A stretch of DNA of 64,000 nt from Fagopyrum homotropicum (GCA_033239125.1 BSWB01000006.1:36510001-36574000), one strand, 5' to 3'. Numbered from the stretch's first letter, positions 44,673-57,090 are shown. The notes: generated from the letters alone by a model not told the origin. Numbers and translations: made by a program.

Positions 44673-46310
44673 AACTCATAGCAAAAATAACAAGCAAGCA
44701 TACAAGTGGGAATTTAAGGCATTCAAAAAACGCATTAAATAAATGGTTCCTAGTATGATCCCTAAAAAAGAATCTTCATTCTTGGGCCTTCATTGATCTC
44801 CATCCTTCGGGCTCCTTAGAACTTTGGTCTTCTTGTATAATGAATTTAAAATAACTCTTGCAGAAATTGAAAATTACAAAAATGCATAACGAAACGCAGA
44901 TCGTGTACAAAAAAACCATAACGATACGCATATTGTATTTAACTATCCTAAGATTGAGGTCATACTAGTAACCATCTGCACGAGCATATCACCATACAGA
45001 TACATACAAGCATGACATATATGATATTTAAATGAAATATATACATAAGCACATAACAATCACTTTATCACATAAAGAAAAAAAATAGAACTAGAAACTC
45101 CTTTCCGGTATTGTTTTAATCAATCATATTTCATATGGTATTAATATCATATATTAATCATTAAAATGCTAAAGGTGTAAATATTCTAAATTTGGAACCT
45201 TTTCAAAATTAATAACTTTCTATTTATGGTAATTTTCTAAAATTAGTAACTTGCTAATATTATAACATTTCTAATGTTATATCATTGCTAAGATTAGACA
45301 TATTTATTATTTTAGTAACTTGTCAAAATTTAGAACATTTCTAAATTAAGACCTCATACAAAATAAGCAATTTTCCATAAAGAGAATAAATCATATTTAT
45401 CTAGATAGAATATCTCATATAATATCTTTAATTTTAAGATATAATTTAATTAAGTTAAAATATCTCATATCTTAACAAAATTAAATTTATTTATTTTCAA
45501 CTTGATAAATCATAATTAACTAGATAGAATATCTCATATAATATCTTTTAAAAATCAAATCTTATCTTTCCATTTTAGGGTATAATTTAATTAAGTTAAA
45601 ATATCTCATATCTTAACAAATTAAATTTATTTATTTCCAACTTGATAAATCATACTTATCTAGATATAATATCATATATAATACCTTTTGAAAATAAATA
45701 TTATTATTTAGATGATGAACTAATCATATTAGGTAATTAATAAAAATAATAAACTAAAACCCTAAAAAAATTAAAAAATTAACCCTTGCCGTAAACTACC
45801 TACCATGCCCCTAGATTCCTAGAATGCTTCAACCAGGGTGACGCAAGCAAATTTTCGCCGGTTTTCGCCAGAAACTTATTTTCCGGCGGACTTTTCGGTG
45901 GTATTTTTACCCGATTCAAAATCCGATTAAAATCTCGTTTTTCTCCCATAAAAATTTGCAACTTTTACAATTTTTAATGAGAAAAAAATCTAAAATTTTC
46001 AGCACCATTAATTCATCAATTAAGCATGAAAAAAAATCAAAATTTTGCACTTTTGTTCATCCCTTATGCAATATGCAACAATTGCATGAACTAATCAATG
46101 AATAAAACCTATAACATATATAATACATGAAATTTCAACAGCTATATCTCATGTTATATGGCTGAAAATATAGGGCTTTTGATCCAATTTTATTCCTTAA
46201 TCATGCAAATTAATCCATACAAACAATCTTTTTCGTAATTGAAACAAAACAATCAATACATGCATCAAAACATGACCTTTTTAATTTAATCTAATCAATT
46301 TATGCAAGAG

Positions 46311-46322
46311 GCTCTAATACCA
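46311..46322 (-). other. Primer binding site of the copia element
   Basis: On the minus strand it reads TGGTATTAGAGC, one mismatch from the initiator tRNA-Met complement. Confidence 0.85.
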
Positions 46323-46323
46323 C

Positions 46324-47030
46324 AGTTGGGATTTTAGATGTGTAAAAGAGAAATTTCAGGAAACAATTTCCTAAACATCTAAACAAGGATTGAATGCATA
46401 ATAGATTAGATAAAGGAGAAAATGAATACCTTTTTGATGCGTGTTCAAAAACTTCTTCAAGGATATGTAAAGTCTCAAGTGTTACTTCTCTAGTTGGTCC
46501 ACCCGAAACTGAACAAGAATCGTCCTAACCATCGATTGCTAGAACAAAGGATGAAGTTTTTGAGAGAACGATGAGAAAGGGAGAACACGTATGTTACGTG
46601 ATACACGGCTTACTATTTTCTTTTGATCGATCGAATATATCAAATTAGGGTTGATCTTTTTAGCTATTAAAAGCTCGACCTTAAAATATAAGATATATAT
46701 TTTAGTAATTAATAAATAAATAGCCTCTTATCTATTATAAATTACAAACTCCATTATATATTTTGTACTCCTACGAAATATATCATTTTCCACCATATAC
46801 ACTTATATGGTAATTCTGTATTAATTGATTCAAATGGTATGCTCGTTATTGTGTGACCTCGTAGGTCCCGATAACACTAGCATTACATTTTATCATATAA
46901 ATGTACCGATGATGGTTAGCTGCTAGCAAAACGTCATGACCTCTAATATTATCGGATTATATATCCTTATATTTAATGTCTTATCTCATCATCAATAATT
47001 GCACCTTAGATGAAGGACGCAATTCCTTCA
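46324..47030 (-). repeat. 5' LTR of the copia element
   Basis: 707 bp. The terminal T of TGTTGGG has become A at 46324, so the canonical TG...CA end is damaged on this side. Confidence 0.92.
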
Positions 47031-47035
47031 AACAT

Positions 47036-50000
47036 TCGGCCTTTAAATTGGATAGGGGCAGCGAAGCGAAGGAAGAAATCCTCCAAAGACCAAAGGTAAG
47101 CAAAGAACTTATTAAAACTTTTTGTGTAAGAGAGAAATGAGAGTTGAGCCAAACTTTTTGTGAGTGTATTCTCACTTTCAGCCAAAAAATAGAATGAGTA
47201 ATTAATTTACAATGAAGAAAGGGAAATTTTGAGAAGTGATGGACCTGAGTTTTGTGGGCGGACCGTTACAATTGTTATTGTCTTTACAAGAGAAGCCCAA
47301 TATATAATGTGTATAAAATCCATGAAGAGCTTACACAAAGTCCTCCATCCAACTTGAGCATCGATGGACCACAAAAGCAGTAAGCATAAGTAAAATGTTT
47401 GACCCCAAAAAGTCAACAAAAAGCCCATTAATTTATTTTGGAGATTTTGATAATGAAAATAAAATAAAATAAAGAGAAAAAAAGTGGTGGGTTTGGTGAA
47501 AAATCACATGTAATAGGGGTCAACTTTGGGGCAGGTTTGGGTAAGTTGCCAAACTCGGTCCCATTTACGTAAAACCTCAACCACTTCATTATTACGTCAC
47601 CCCGCTTCCACTTGGATCCATTCTTCCAAATTCTCCTCTCCTCACCTTCTCCACTTCCCAACTCTGACTTATTTCATCTTTATGCGTTTACCAAACTGCC
47701 AATCGAGATGAAATTTTGTTTTTTAACTTTTATTTTTTAGTTTACTGATCATTTATATATACGAGTTGTGATCGAGTAGTGAAGGAACATCGAGAATGAA
47801 ACGTTAAAACATTTGTATCGATTCGTAAATAAATTTAACTGCAATAGCATCGAGAATCCATGTCTGCTGGTTAAATAGCTACGCCTACCACCAACTTGAC
47901 AACTAAAACAATATGAATAATATACCATTTGTACTGATTTTATAGAACATTAACAAGAGTCATGATCCCTCCATACCCCTAATTACGCCTCAGACAACCA
48001 TAAACTTGTATATTCACATATGAATATATGTGTCACTATCGTTAGACCTTACATGAATAGAATAAATAAAACAATTAAACACATGCATTAATTTTATATC
48101 TGACTTTACAAATAAAACAAATACATATCACTCACACAAAAACGATTTAAATTGAACAAGAGTTTAAAAATGCACATTCTGCAACCATATATGCGGGCGG
48201 TGTATATGGTTGATGTGCACGAGTTAATTAAAACAATGATAATGAACATCACTAAATACACGATTAGCTAGTTTTGGTAATCATATACTTCATATCACAT
48301 ATGAAAATAATCACATTTATCATTGATTATTGTCTATTTTATAAATACAAATGTATCCGTGTAAGCATGGATATTGTATTCGTTTTCATTTCTTACTATA
48401 AAACATATTTTTATTAGAACAAATATCAACCGCAAGATTAAAGATATTCGACGGTTGTGCTACATTGATAAAATTGGCTAATAACTTAATATTGACGGTA
48501 ATTACCTTTTTTAACATTACATGACTATTTCCTTTAGTAGCACGAGCTAACGGATTCAATCGTCTTCTTCCGGTTGTTACAACACAAAAATTTGAAGCGA
48601 CACATATATTCAATCGGGCATATGATTTGAATTACATCACATGAACATTCGTGTTCATCATGTTTAATTACTCGTGCACATGCACGTATTTGTGCAATCA
48701 AACTCGTGTTCGAATGTTTCTCTTATCTGTTCAGAAGAATATATACGCATGCATATAAATGTTCAATCTAGTCGCGCATATAAATTCGAACTTAAACTGT
48801 ATCGCGTGCACGCATATGGTCGTTGAATGAAAACCAATGTTCACCTTCACGAGTAAAATAAAAACCAATGTTCATCACGTACACACAAACTTGCATTTTC
48901 ATAATACTGTATTACCATGTTAGTGAGATCATATTCGAACGAATAATGAAATTAATGGACTCATGTACCACTTCTATAAACACGAAGTTCTTTTCATGAA
49001 TAAACATCGTCTTCATCTTCTGTTTGGAACGTGTAGTGTAACGAAATGAATCGCCCCCGATTAGTGTGTATATCCAAGTTTGATTCTGAATTTCACTTTC
49101 CAAACCCATCAGACAATAAAAGCTAAAGGGATATACTCCATTTAATGTTAGATCAGCCTCCACTTAATGTTGATAACATTGAGTGGTGTGATTGCTTTTT
49201 TTTTTTTTTTTGAAGTTTTCATTTGGAATCTTTGGACGTTTATTTAATTCTAAATTAGTTGCAAAACTCTCCACTTTGGATACATTTTCACCTCATTATG
49301 TCATCCACTAATGTACTTCTCGTGAGTGGCTACAAATTCTAAATTTAAGGTGGGTTTTTATTTTCTCAGTGGTTAAAGTCTTTTTCATCCTTAAAAGTTA
49401 TAACTCTAATATGTGAAACATATGAGTTACTAGAAAAAGTCTAGTAAATTAAATTATTATTATTTTTATAAAATTCCTTCTGATTCAATGAGAAATAAAA
49501 TTTTCCTTGACAAATATAAATCGTTAGCTATACCATACATTCAATTTTTATAAAAATTAACTCAAAATGAACTCTTAGTGTATGTAATATGAACAAAGAT
49601 CATATTATTTTTAATATTTTTTAAGGAAAAATTCATAATTGATACAATTTTAGTATAATTTTTATACAAATAGTACGAAATTATTCTTAAATAAAATTAA
49701 TTGAAACAGTTTGGCTTACTAGGATTTTTCTAATTTTGTATTTAGTAAATGTACCATGAGAGAAGAGTGGATCGAGTTTGACAATAAATACAAAAGATTA
49801 GAATATATTTACTTAATTAAAACATTAAAAAGTTTAATTAATAGTTACCAAAATTGCCCTTCTTAATTTAGTTTATATTTATATATTTTACACTATCAAC
49901 AGTACTTTTTTTTAAAGACTCTCGGACAATGTCTTGAAACATATATTTTATTAATATATTTTCTTGTTGTAGTATTTGTTAGTTTAAAATTTTTATACTT

Positions 50001-50083
50001 AGTTTTCATTAGTTTAAACAGTTTATATTGTTAGATATAATTTATTGTAATTTTTTTAGTTATATTACTTACTTTTTCTTATA
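47036..50083. other. Intergenic stretch, AT-rich
   Basis: 47428-47661 (minus) holds a 77-codon ORF rich in Lys/Trp/Gly without a family match. 48380-48450 contains TTCATTTCTTACTATAAAAC, loosely resembling the ends of the AT-flanked MITEs, with no partner found. A T-run lies at 49197-49211. Nothing else is supported. Confidence 0.35.
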
Positions 50084-50091
50084 ATATTATG

Positions 50092-51242
50092 CAGTGACGA
50101 CCGCAAAATTTCTAGAGGGTGTGCAAAAATAAATTAACGCTAAAAATATCTATGAAAATAAAATAGCGATAAAAACAAATTTAATAAGTCATCTACTTAC
50201 GCAATTTTAATTATAAGTCAAAATAAATAGTCAATGCTACAAATAAACTGTCAATCTGACAACAAAGGGTGTAAATCCATCTTGCGAGTTGACATATTTT
50301 GATAATACCGAAGAATATCTTTATTATCAACATTCATGAAGATATCAACAGTAGCAAAATCATCATCATCAACTTCATCTCTATGAACACTCTCACTAGC
50401 AACACCATCTCTAAGTATCATCTCTAGCAACATCACTTCTAACAACCTCATCTCTAGCAACATCATTGACATCATTCACATTTACATTATCAACATTTCG
50501 AGGTTCTTGAGGAATGGAGGCCGAATCAATACTCAACAAATGTCTTTTTTCGTCCGAATAACAAATTTATCCATTTTTTAAACAAATCAATTAATCAATT
50601 ACAATTAAACACAATTCATAACTCAAAACCCTAACAGAAAAAATCAATCAATAAATCATCATTCAATTCAACAAATTCAACAATCAATCATCCTCCAAAC
50701 ATCTAAACTAATATAATCTAATCCATGCCTAACAAAAATTACAAATCAATTTCAAACAAAAAAAAAACAATTTAAAACAAACAAAAAATATCAGAATGTT
50801 AGGTCAATGAGAAAGGGGATTTACAGTAGTGAGGCGGTAGTTATGTGAGGCCGGGGCCAGGAGGAAAGACGACGAAGTGGCTCGTTGGAGTCGCTGGTGA
50901 CTCGCTGGAGTCGCTGGTGTAGACCGGGCAGTGGAAAGAGGGAGGACACTGCGCTGCGAAAGCGCGAAGCCTGCGAAAGTGCGAGTGACTTCAAGCCTGC
51001 GTGGAAGGAGGGGAAAGATGGCTGACCGGCGAAGCCGCGAGGCCCGCGAAGGTGTCGTCGACGAGAACTCGAGAAGGAGGGTCGGACTTCGGAGGGAGAT
51101 GAGAGACGGCGACTGTGTCTCGCGCTCTTCGTGGAGATGGAGAACCCAGACAATCAACAACCCTTTTCTGATTTTTTTCTCATTCTCCACGAAAACGACG
51201 TCGTTTTGTAATTTTTTTTCTTTCTCCCAAAGGTCGCCCATG
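50092..51242. mobile_element. Non-autonomous hAT-type transposon
   Basis: The element starts CAGTGACGACC and ends GGTCGCCCATG. These are inverted repeats matching at 8 of 11 positions, of the CAGTG...-type seen in plant hAT elements. A perfect 8-bp duplication atattatg lies at 50084-50091 and 51243-51250, the hAT size. The interior has no transposase. It contains a CTCTAGCAACATCATCTCTA-like repeat near 50400-50465 and a GC-rich block at 50820-51170. A palindromic AAAACGACGTCGTTTT lies near the right end. Confidence 0.82.
50804..51241 (-). other. ORF in the GC-rich part of the hAT element
   Basis: 145 codons on the minus strand, with its ATG in the right terminal repeat (ATGGGCGACC). The product is Arg/Ser/Thr/Pro-rich and matches no family I know. 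All frames of this GC-rich block are open to some extent, so coding is doubtful; it may be a captured 5' gene end. Confidence 0.25.
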
Positions 51243-51250
51243 ATATTATG

Positions 51251-53044
51251 TATTTTAAAAATTGTAATATTAGTTTTTTACTTTGTCTTCAAACATTATA
51301 TTTTATTAGTTTAAACATATACAAGTATAAATTACATAAAATAGTATTAATATAATAAAAAGAATGCATGAGTCAATAATTAAAATATTGAACAAATATT
51401 TTAAAAATAAAAAGTAACCGTTATAATATTTTATTATAAAAATATATGAATTATTAGGACAAATAATCAAAACTAATTAAATACTTTATTAAAAATAATA
51501 TAAAAATTAAATTAAAGTGCTCAAGAAAAATAATTTTTTTTTTACACATGTTAGTCCAATGACTCTCTATATCTTCGTACTAAAGAATTGCTCTTTATTT
51601 AAACTAATGTCAACATTTATATACCTAATTGGATAATTCTAATGAAATTATACTTTTGCCTTTTTTAATAAAGTTACCATTGTTTAAATAACATAACTAA
51701 ATGATAGTGAAAATGTTGATTTTCAATATTTTTTCAAAAATGTCAAAATTTATTGGATAGAAAAATCAGCCAATATTTTATCTTGTGATAGTTTACTTGC
51801 TTTATTTATATATATTTTTTATTTGCACTAGTTTATTTATTTACTTTATTGTTGGTTTATTAGAGCAAGTTCATTTGTTGAGTTAAAATATCACATGTTA
51901 CTAGTATAATTGTCACTAGGTCAAAATTATTCATTGTCACTAGACGACATGTGTTTTCATCTGTTTTTATTTCTTAACCGAATTGTAATTTTATTTATTT
52001 ATAATTTTTAGTGATATCAATTGAAAGTTTTTTCTAAGAAAAAATATATTTTATATTTTATAAAAAAAAAAACTAATTACACTATAAAAACTAAAAATGA
52101 GGTGTTTGTACAAATAATTTACTAAAATAAAATCATTACAAGATATTTTAAAAATAATAATAAAAGTATTCATTTATAAATTGATTACGTAAGGATGTTT
52201 TCAAAGGTATTTTTTAGAGAAAAGAAAACTATTTAAAAAACATAAGGAAAAAAATGGGACCACACATATGAACATAATATTGTTGGTAATCGGTTAATAA
52301 ATATCACCACAAATGTTAAGATTCTAACATTTAAAATTTCCCTAAGTCACCAAATGTCAAATAAAAACCAGTTAAAATAAACGAATGAAGATTGTTTTTG
52401 AACATTGAACGTCGCCACGTCACTTTATCTATAAGACGACCGGTTAAAACCGAATCGATAAATTTATTCTTATATAAGTTTTTGTTGACTTGACCTTTTA
52501 ATATTTAAAATCTAGATAAGATGTAAAGTCACTAAAAAGGAAAAAGAATAAGAATAGTAGATTTGAACATGAGATTGCGTTATGTAGACTACAAACCAAG
52601 CATGGCCCATATCTCATCAGATCCTGATCTACTTACAAGTCATAAGGGAGAAAAGATATGGTGAAGGATGTGAATATGTTAAATGTATGAGGAAGACAAA
52701 TTTAGAGCTTTGACAAACTGGATTCAGATTTGTAGAACTGTGAACAATCATTCAACCATCCACAATTAAAAAAAATAGGAGAAAAGACAAAATGCTTTTA
52801 TAAGCACCAAAGTCAGCTTTGGTGTCACCATTTCTTAGTCACATTTCAACCCAAGCCCCCACTGTCTGTCAAAAATGAAGAAATTGAAAAAAAAAAACAC
52901 TTTGTAAAAACAAAATCATAGAAAAAACAGTCATTATTTATTAGTGTACACACCCCTCGTTTTCAATAGCCACTTATTATTACTCTTTTCCTTTTTTCAG
53001 ACAGTGCTCATCTTCCTCCTGTTTTTGCTTCTTCCCCTACCCTT
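51251..53044. other. AT-rich upstream region of the receptor kinase gene
   Basis: Long poly-A/T and TTTATTT runs; no ORF of substance. 52900-53040 is pyrimidine-rich (TTTTCCTTTTTTCAG, CTTCCTCCTG), as is common near plant transcription starts. No TATA box could be assigned with confidence. Confidence 0.35.
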
Positions 53045-53964
53045 TTGAATTCAACCCACTTTTATAGATTCTCCCCTTACTTAATCAGTCCTTCGCCTTC
53101 TGTTTATGCTTGTGAATTTGACAAATACCCATTGTGGGAAAGTTTTGTTACGAAGGTAAAGAAGAAAAGTGAAGGGAAGAACTCCGTTTTCTTCAATTGC
53201 AAGCGATTGACATTGACAACGGATGCTCCTTATTAAATACAAGGGCTGAGGTAATTAATAGTCAAGTGTTTTAAACTCTCTTTTCTTCTTGCGTCTGTTG
53301 TTTGTTTAATTTGTGTCTCCTTGGAGTAAAATCCACGAAATACTCTTCGGATCTCGTGGGGGTGTGTTTGAAATTGTGGTTTTTTGGGTCTTCCTAGTTG
53401 ATTATTGCTTCAATTGCAAGTTGTTATCAGTTGGGTTTTCATTGAATTTCTCTTTCTGGGGATTTGGAGTACTAATTTGTTGACTTTAAATTTGTATTAT
53501 TTCCTTATTCCGTGCATTTATCTTTGGTATTGAATCTCACAGGGGTTTCACTTGTGATTGCTGCTGCTTGTGTGGTGTTGTATGAGTTTGTCCGTGACTC
53601 TATCTTCCTCCTTTGGGTTTGTTTCTATCCCATGTGGCTGTGTTAGTGCCACATTTATCAGATGCATTGAAGGATTTGAGGCGTAAGGATCTGTTTATTT
53701 AATTGTTTTGAGAAATTAAAAGCATGAGTGCTTTAATTGCTTGATTTTGTTTCCCTTCAATTGCAAGTTGTGTCTAGTTGGGTCAAAGTTGGGTGTTTGG
53801 TGGAAAGGACTTTACTTCGTGGCATGTGGGTTTTGCTAGTTCCTTTCAATCTGGTTGCTTCATACTTGTGAAAAGGGAGCTGCTACTTTCAATGTTCTGG
53901 AGTTAGTTCAGTTCTTATGCTGCATCTTTGTTTTGGTGGATAATACTGTAAAGTTTCAAGATTG
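53045..53964 (+). promoter_or_regulatory. Probable 5' leader of the receptor kinase gene, perhaps with an intron
   Basis: The stretch changes from AT-rich to T-rich/mixed composition. A donor-like GCTGAG/GTAATT occurs at 53243-53254 and an acceptor-like GTTTCAAG just before the start codon (53953-53960). A 63-codon upstream ORF starts at 53045. The phrase CTTCAATTGCAAGTTGT, followed by AGTTGGG, occurs at 53409 and 53756, and a shorter form at 53193. Leader introns are known in this kinase family, but this one is inferred. Confidence 0.35.
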
Positions 53965-56900
53965 ATGTTAAGAAGGATCCTAATGGCTCTTATTCTCAAA
54001 AGGGCTTTTTGGGTTTGCCTTGTTTGGTCATTTTTGGTGGGTCTTCAACAAACCCTAAGCCTTACTTGTGATCCTAGGGATTTATCGGCACTGAGGCAAT
54101 TTGCTGGTAATCTCACAGATGGGTTAATCACATCATCTTGGGGAGATGGCTCAAATTGTTGTCAATGGGAAGGTGTTTCTTGTGAGGATGGAAATGGGGA
54201 TAGAGTCACTGCTTTGAGGCTGGAAAAGAAAGGTCTTAGAGGACCGATTTCGCCATCTCTTGGTCACCTGGACCAGCTGACAGTGCTTGATCTTTCAAGC
54301 AATCGTCTTGAAGGGGAGTTGCCTGCTGAGTTTTCGAAATTACAGCAGCTGGTTTCTCTTGATTTGAGCAATAACTCGCTATCCGGGTCTGTAACGAAGG
54401 CGTTTGTTGGTTTGAAAGAGATTCAGTCCCTCAACATATCCAGTAATTTGTTCAATGGTACGCTCCTTGACTTTGAGGAGTTCCCTGTTATGGCCGTCTT
54501 CAACATAAGCAATAATGACTTCAGTGGGCAACTTGATTCACGGATCTGTGAAACAGATAAGATACGGGTGATCGATGTATCTATGAACCATTTGACAGGC
54601 GATCTTCAGAGCTTGGCTGGTTGCAACTCATCTCTCCAGCAACTGCATGTCGATTTCAATTCCCTGTCTGGCCAGATTCCGGCATTTATCTATTCCATGG
54701 CTTCCTTGGAGCATCTGACACTAGGCGGAAACAACTTCACGGGCAATTTAAGCCAGGATCTAAGTAAGCTTACTGCCCTTAAAGTCTTGATTGTTGCTAG
54801 CAATAAACTTTCCGGTCCCCTCCCAAATGTATTTGGCAGCCTTACACTTCTTGAGCAATTATTTGCACATTCGAACTCTTTGTCTGGACCTTTACCTTCT
54901 AGCCTTTCAGATTGCAAAATGCTTAAGGTGCTTGATCTCAGAAACAATTCCTTCACTGGTCCCATTGACATTGATTTTTCCGGCTTACACAATCTCTGTG
55001 TACTTGATCTCGCATCTAATCATTTGACTGGAACCCTTCCTAGTTCCCTCTCTGGTTGCCAAAGACTGAAAATTTTGAGCCTAGCCAAAAACCGATTGAG
55101 TGGTGAGGTACCCGAAACTTTTGGGAATCTTACTTCTCTTTCGTTTGTTTCTTTGTCAAATAACAGTCTTGTGAATGTGTCCTCGGCATTAGTTAACCTT
55201 CAGCATTGCAAAAACCTTACCACACTCATCCTTAGTGTAACCAAGAACTTTCATGATGAAACCTTCCCGATGAATCTGACTGGGTTTCCGAGCCTGGTGG
55301 TTTTAGCTATTGGAAACTGTGGCCTCAAGGGCCAAATCCCAGACTGGTTGCTGAATTGCAAAAAGCTGCAGGTCCTTGATCTTTCATGGAATAACTTGGA
55401 TGGCAACATTCCGACATGGATTGGTGAAATGGAGCGCTTGTTTTACTTGGATGTCTCAAACAATTCACTGACCGGAGAAATTCCCCCGAGTATGACACAG
55501 CTCAAGAGTCTGGTCTCTGTAAATGGAACTACCTTGGACCCTTCTGCATCATATGGCATTCCGCTTTATGTGAAGAGGAATCATAGTGCAAGGGCACTAC
55601 AATACAACCAGCCATCAAGTTTTCCTCCTTCAATATTGTTGAGCTTCAATAAAATCAATGGCACGATTCCGTCTGATATTGGAAAGTTGAAGCAACTCCT
55701 TGTGCTTGATCTGAGCAGGAATAACATCTCAGGAACCATCCCCGAATCTGTTTCAAACATAAATAACCTTGAAGTCTTGGATCTGTCATACAATAATCTT
55801 ACTGGGTCCATACCTACGTCACTGGCTAAGCTCAATTTCCTTTCGAGATTCAGTGTGGGGCATAATCAACTGCATGGGCAGATTCCTTCCACAGGTCAGT
55901 TTCTGAGCTTTACTAGCTCAAGCTATGAAGGAAACCCTGGTCTTTGTGGTGCGCCAGTTCTTCCTAAATGTGGATCCGTTACAGGACCTGTTGTGTCATC
56001 TAGGTCAGATAGATTTGGCAGAAATACTATCATCGGGATAACCATTGGTGTGGGAGTTGGCATTGCTTTGCTCTTTGCAGCTATTTTGCTCAAATTATCA
56101 TCAAGAAACACAAGAGATTCCGATGACTATTTGGGAGATGAAGAAAACGCCCCAAGGATGTCTCAGGGGTTTGGATCTTCAAAGCTGGTTCTTTTCCAGT
56201 ATTCAGATTGCAAGGACCTCACTGCTATGGACTTGTTGAAATCAACAAATAACTTCAATCAAGCAAATATAATCGGATGTGGAGGATTCGGTCTTGTCTA
56301 CAAAGCCGTCCTTCCCAATGGCATGAAAGTTGCAGTCAAGAGATTATCAGGTGATTGTGGTCAGATGGAACGCGAATTCCGAGCAGAAGTGGAAGCCTTG
56401 TCTAGGGCTCAGCATAAGAATCTTGTATCCCTACAAGGCTATTGCCAGCTTGGCAATGACAGGTTACTGATATACTCATTCATGGAGAATGGTAGTCTTG
56501 ATTACTGGCTACACGAGAATATTGAAGGGAGCTCGGTTCTTAGCTGGAGTAGAAGACTAAAGATAGCTCAAGGAGCTGGATACGGGCTAGCTTACTTGCA
56601 CCGCGTTTGTGTACCGAGTATAGTACACCGGGACGTTAAATCAAGCAACATTCTTCTAAACGACAAGTTTGAGGCTCATTTAGCAGATTTCGGTCTCTCA
56701 AGGCTGCTCAGGCCTTACGACACTCATGTGACGACAGACTTGGTCGGGACTCTAGGCTATATACCTCCTGAATACAGCCAAACTCTAACCGCAACCTTCA
56801 AGGGCGATGTGTATAGTTTTGGTGTTGTGCTTCTTGAGCTTCTTACTGGCAGGAGACCGGTTGAAGTATGCAAAGGGAAAAACTGCAGGGATTTGGTGTC

Positions 56901-57090
56901 TTGGGTGTTTCAGATGAAGTGTGAGCGTAAGGAAGAGTTGGTGATCGATACCTCAATCTGGGATAAGGATAACGAGAAGCAGATACTGGAGGTGCTTAAT
57001 ATTGCTTGTAAATGCTTAGATCAGGACCCAAGAAAAAGGCCTTCTATAGACCAAGTTGTTTTATTTCTTGATAATGTTGCTAGTATCTGA
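53965..57090 (+). CDS. PSKR2: LRR receptor-like kinase, PSKR2-type phytosulfokine receptor
   Basis: Intronless frame from ATG 53965 to TGA 57090, 1041 residues; 53962 is TTG, so the ATG is preferred. A signal peptide covers residues about 1-32. An LRR N-cap with paired Cys (NCCQWEGVSC) follows, then about twenty LRRs. An island domain near residues 515-555 contains YVKRNHSARALQYNQ, close to the phytosulfokine-binding island. Then come LRRs with FSVGHNQLHGQIPSTGQFLS, a membrane segment at about 686-710, and a kinase: GCGGFG from 771, Lys792 in VAVKRL, HRD 888-890 and DFG 908-910, all intact. GRRPVEVCKGKNC and the island wording favour PSKR2 over PSKR1 or PSY1R. The receptor would sit in the plasma membrane, perceive a sulfated peptide and signal growth. 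It appears complete and functional. Confidence 0.93.
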   Translation: MLRRILMALILKRAFWVCLVWSFLVGLQQTLSLTCDPRDLSALRQFAGNLTDGLITSSWGDGSNCCQWEGVSCEDGNGDRVTALRLEKKGLRGPISPSLGHLDQLTVLDLSSNRLEGELPAEFSKLQQLVSLDLSNNSLSGSVTKAFVGLKEIQSLNISSNLFNGTLLDFEEFPVMAVFNISNNDFSGQLDSRICETDKIRVIDVSMNHLTGDLQSLAGCNSSLQQLHVDFNSLSGQIPAFIYSMASLEHLTLGGNNFTGNLSQDLSKLTALKVLIVASNKLSGPLPNVFGSLTLLEQLFAHSNSLSGPLPSSLSDCKMLKVLDLRNNSFTGPIDIDFSGLHNLCVLDLASNHLTGTLPSSLSGCQRLKILSLAKNRLSGEVPETFGNLTSLSFVSLSNNSLVNVSSALVNLQHCKNLTTLILSVTKNFHDETFPMNLTGFPSLVVLAIGNCGLKGQIPDWLLNCKKLQVLDLSWNNLDGNIPTWIGEMERLFYLDVSNNSLTGEIPPSMTQLKSLVSVNGTTLDPSASYGIPLYVKRNHSARALQYNQPSSFPPSILLSFNKINGTIPSDIGKLKQLLVLDLSRNNISGTIPESVSNINNLEVLDLSYNNLTGSIPTSLAKLNFLSRFSVGHNQLHGQIPSTGQFLSFTSSSYEGNPGLCGAPVLPKCGSVTGPVVSSRSDRFGRNTIIGITIGVGVGIALLFAAILLKLSSRNTRDSDDYLGDEENAPRMSQGFGSSKLVLFQYSDCKDLTAMDLLKSTNNFNQANIIGCGGFGLVYKAVLPNGMKVAVKRLSGDCGQMEREFRAEVEALSRAQHKNLVSLQGYCQLGNDRLLIYSFMENGSLDYWLHENIEGSSVLSWSRRLKIAQGAGYGLAYLHRVCVPSIVHRDVKSSNILLNDKFEAHLADFGLSRLLRPYDTHVTTDLVGTLGYIPPEYSQTLTATFKGDVYSFGVVLLELLTGRRPVEVCKGKNCRDLVSWVFQMKCERKEELVIDTSIWDKDNEKQILEVLNIACKCLDQDPRKRPSIDQVVLFLDNVASI

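Larger units (their letters stand above)
38755..47030 (-). mobile_element. Copia LTR retrotransposon, complete but degenerate
   Basis: LTRs at 38755-39488 and 46324-47030 are flanked by the perfect target duplication aacat (38750-38754 and 47031-47035). On the minus strand the primer site (46311-46322) lies one base inside the right LTR, and a polypurine run AAGTGGGAGAC abuts the left LTR, so the element reads right to left. The domain order on the minus strand is gag, protease, integrase, RT and RNase H, which defines Ty1/copia. The coding region is broken by several stops and a gag deletion. A long 5' non-coding region (43730-46310) hosts a Cassandra-like TRIM. Confidence 0.93.

Noticed and set aside
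53962..53964. Start of the receptor kinase at 53962
   Set aside because: The triplet there is TTG; the first ATG is at 53965 and gives a normal signal peptide.
54690..54992. Antisense ORFs within the receptor kinase gene
   Set aside because: Shadows of the conserved LRR coding strand.
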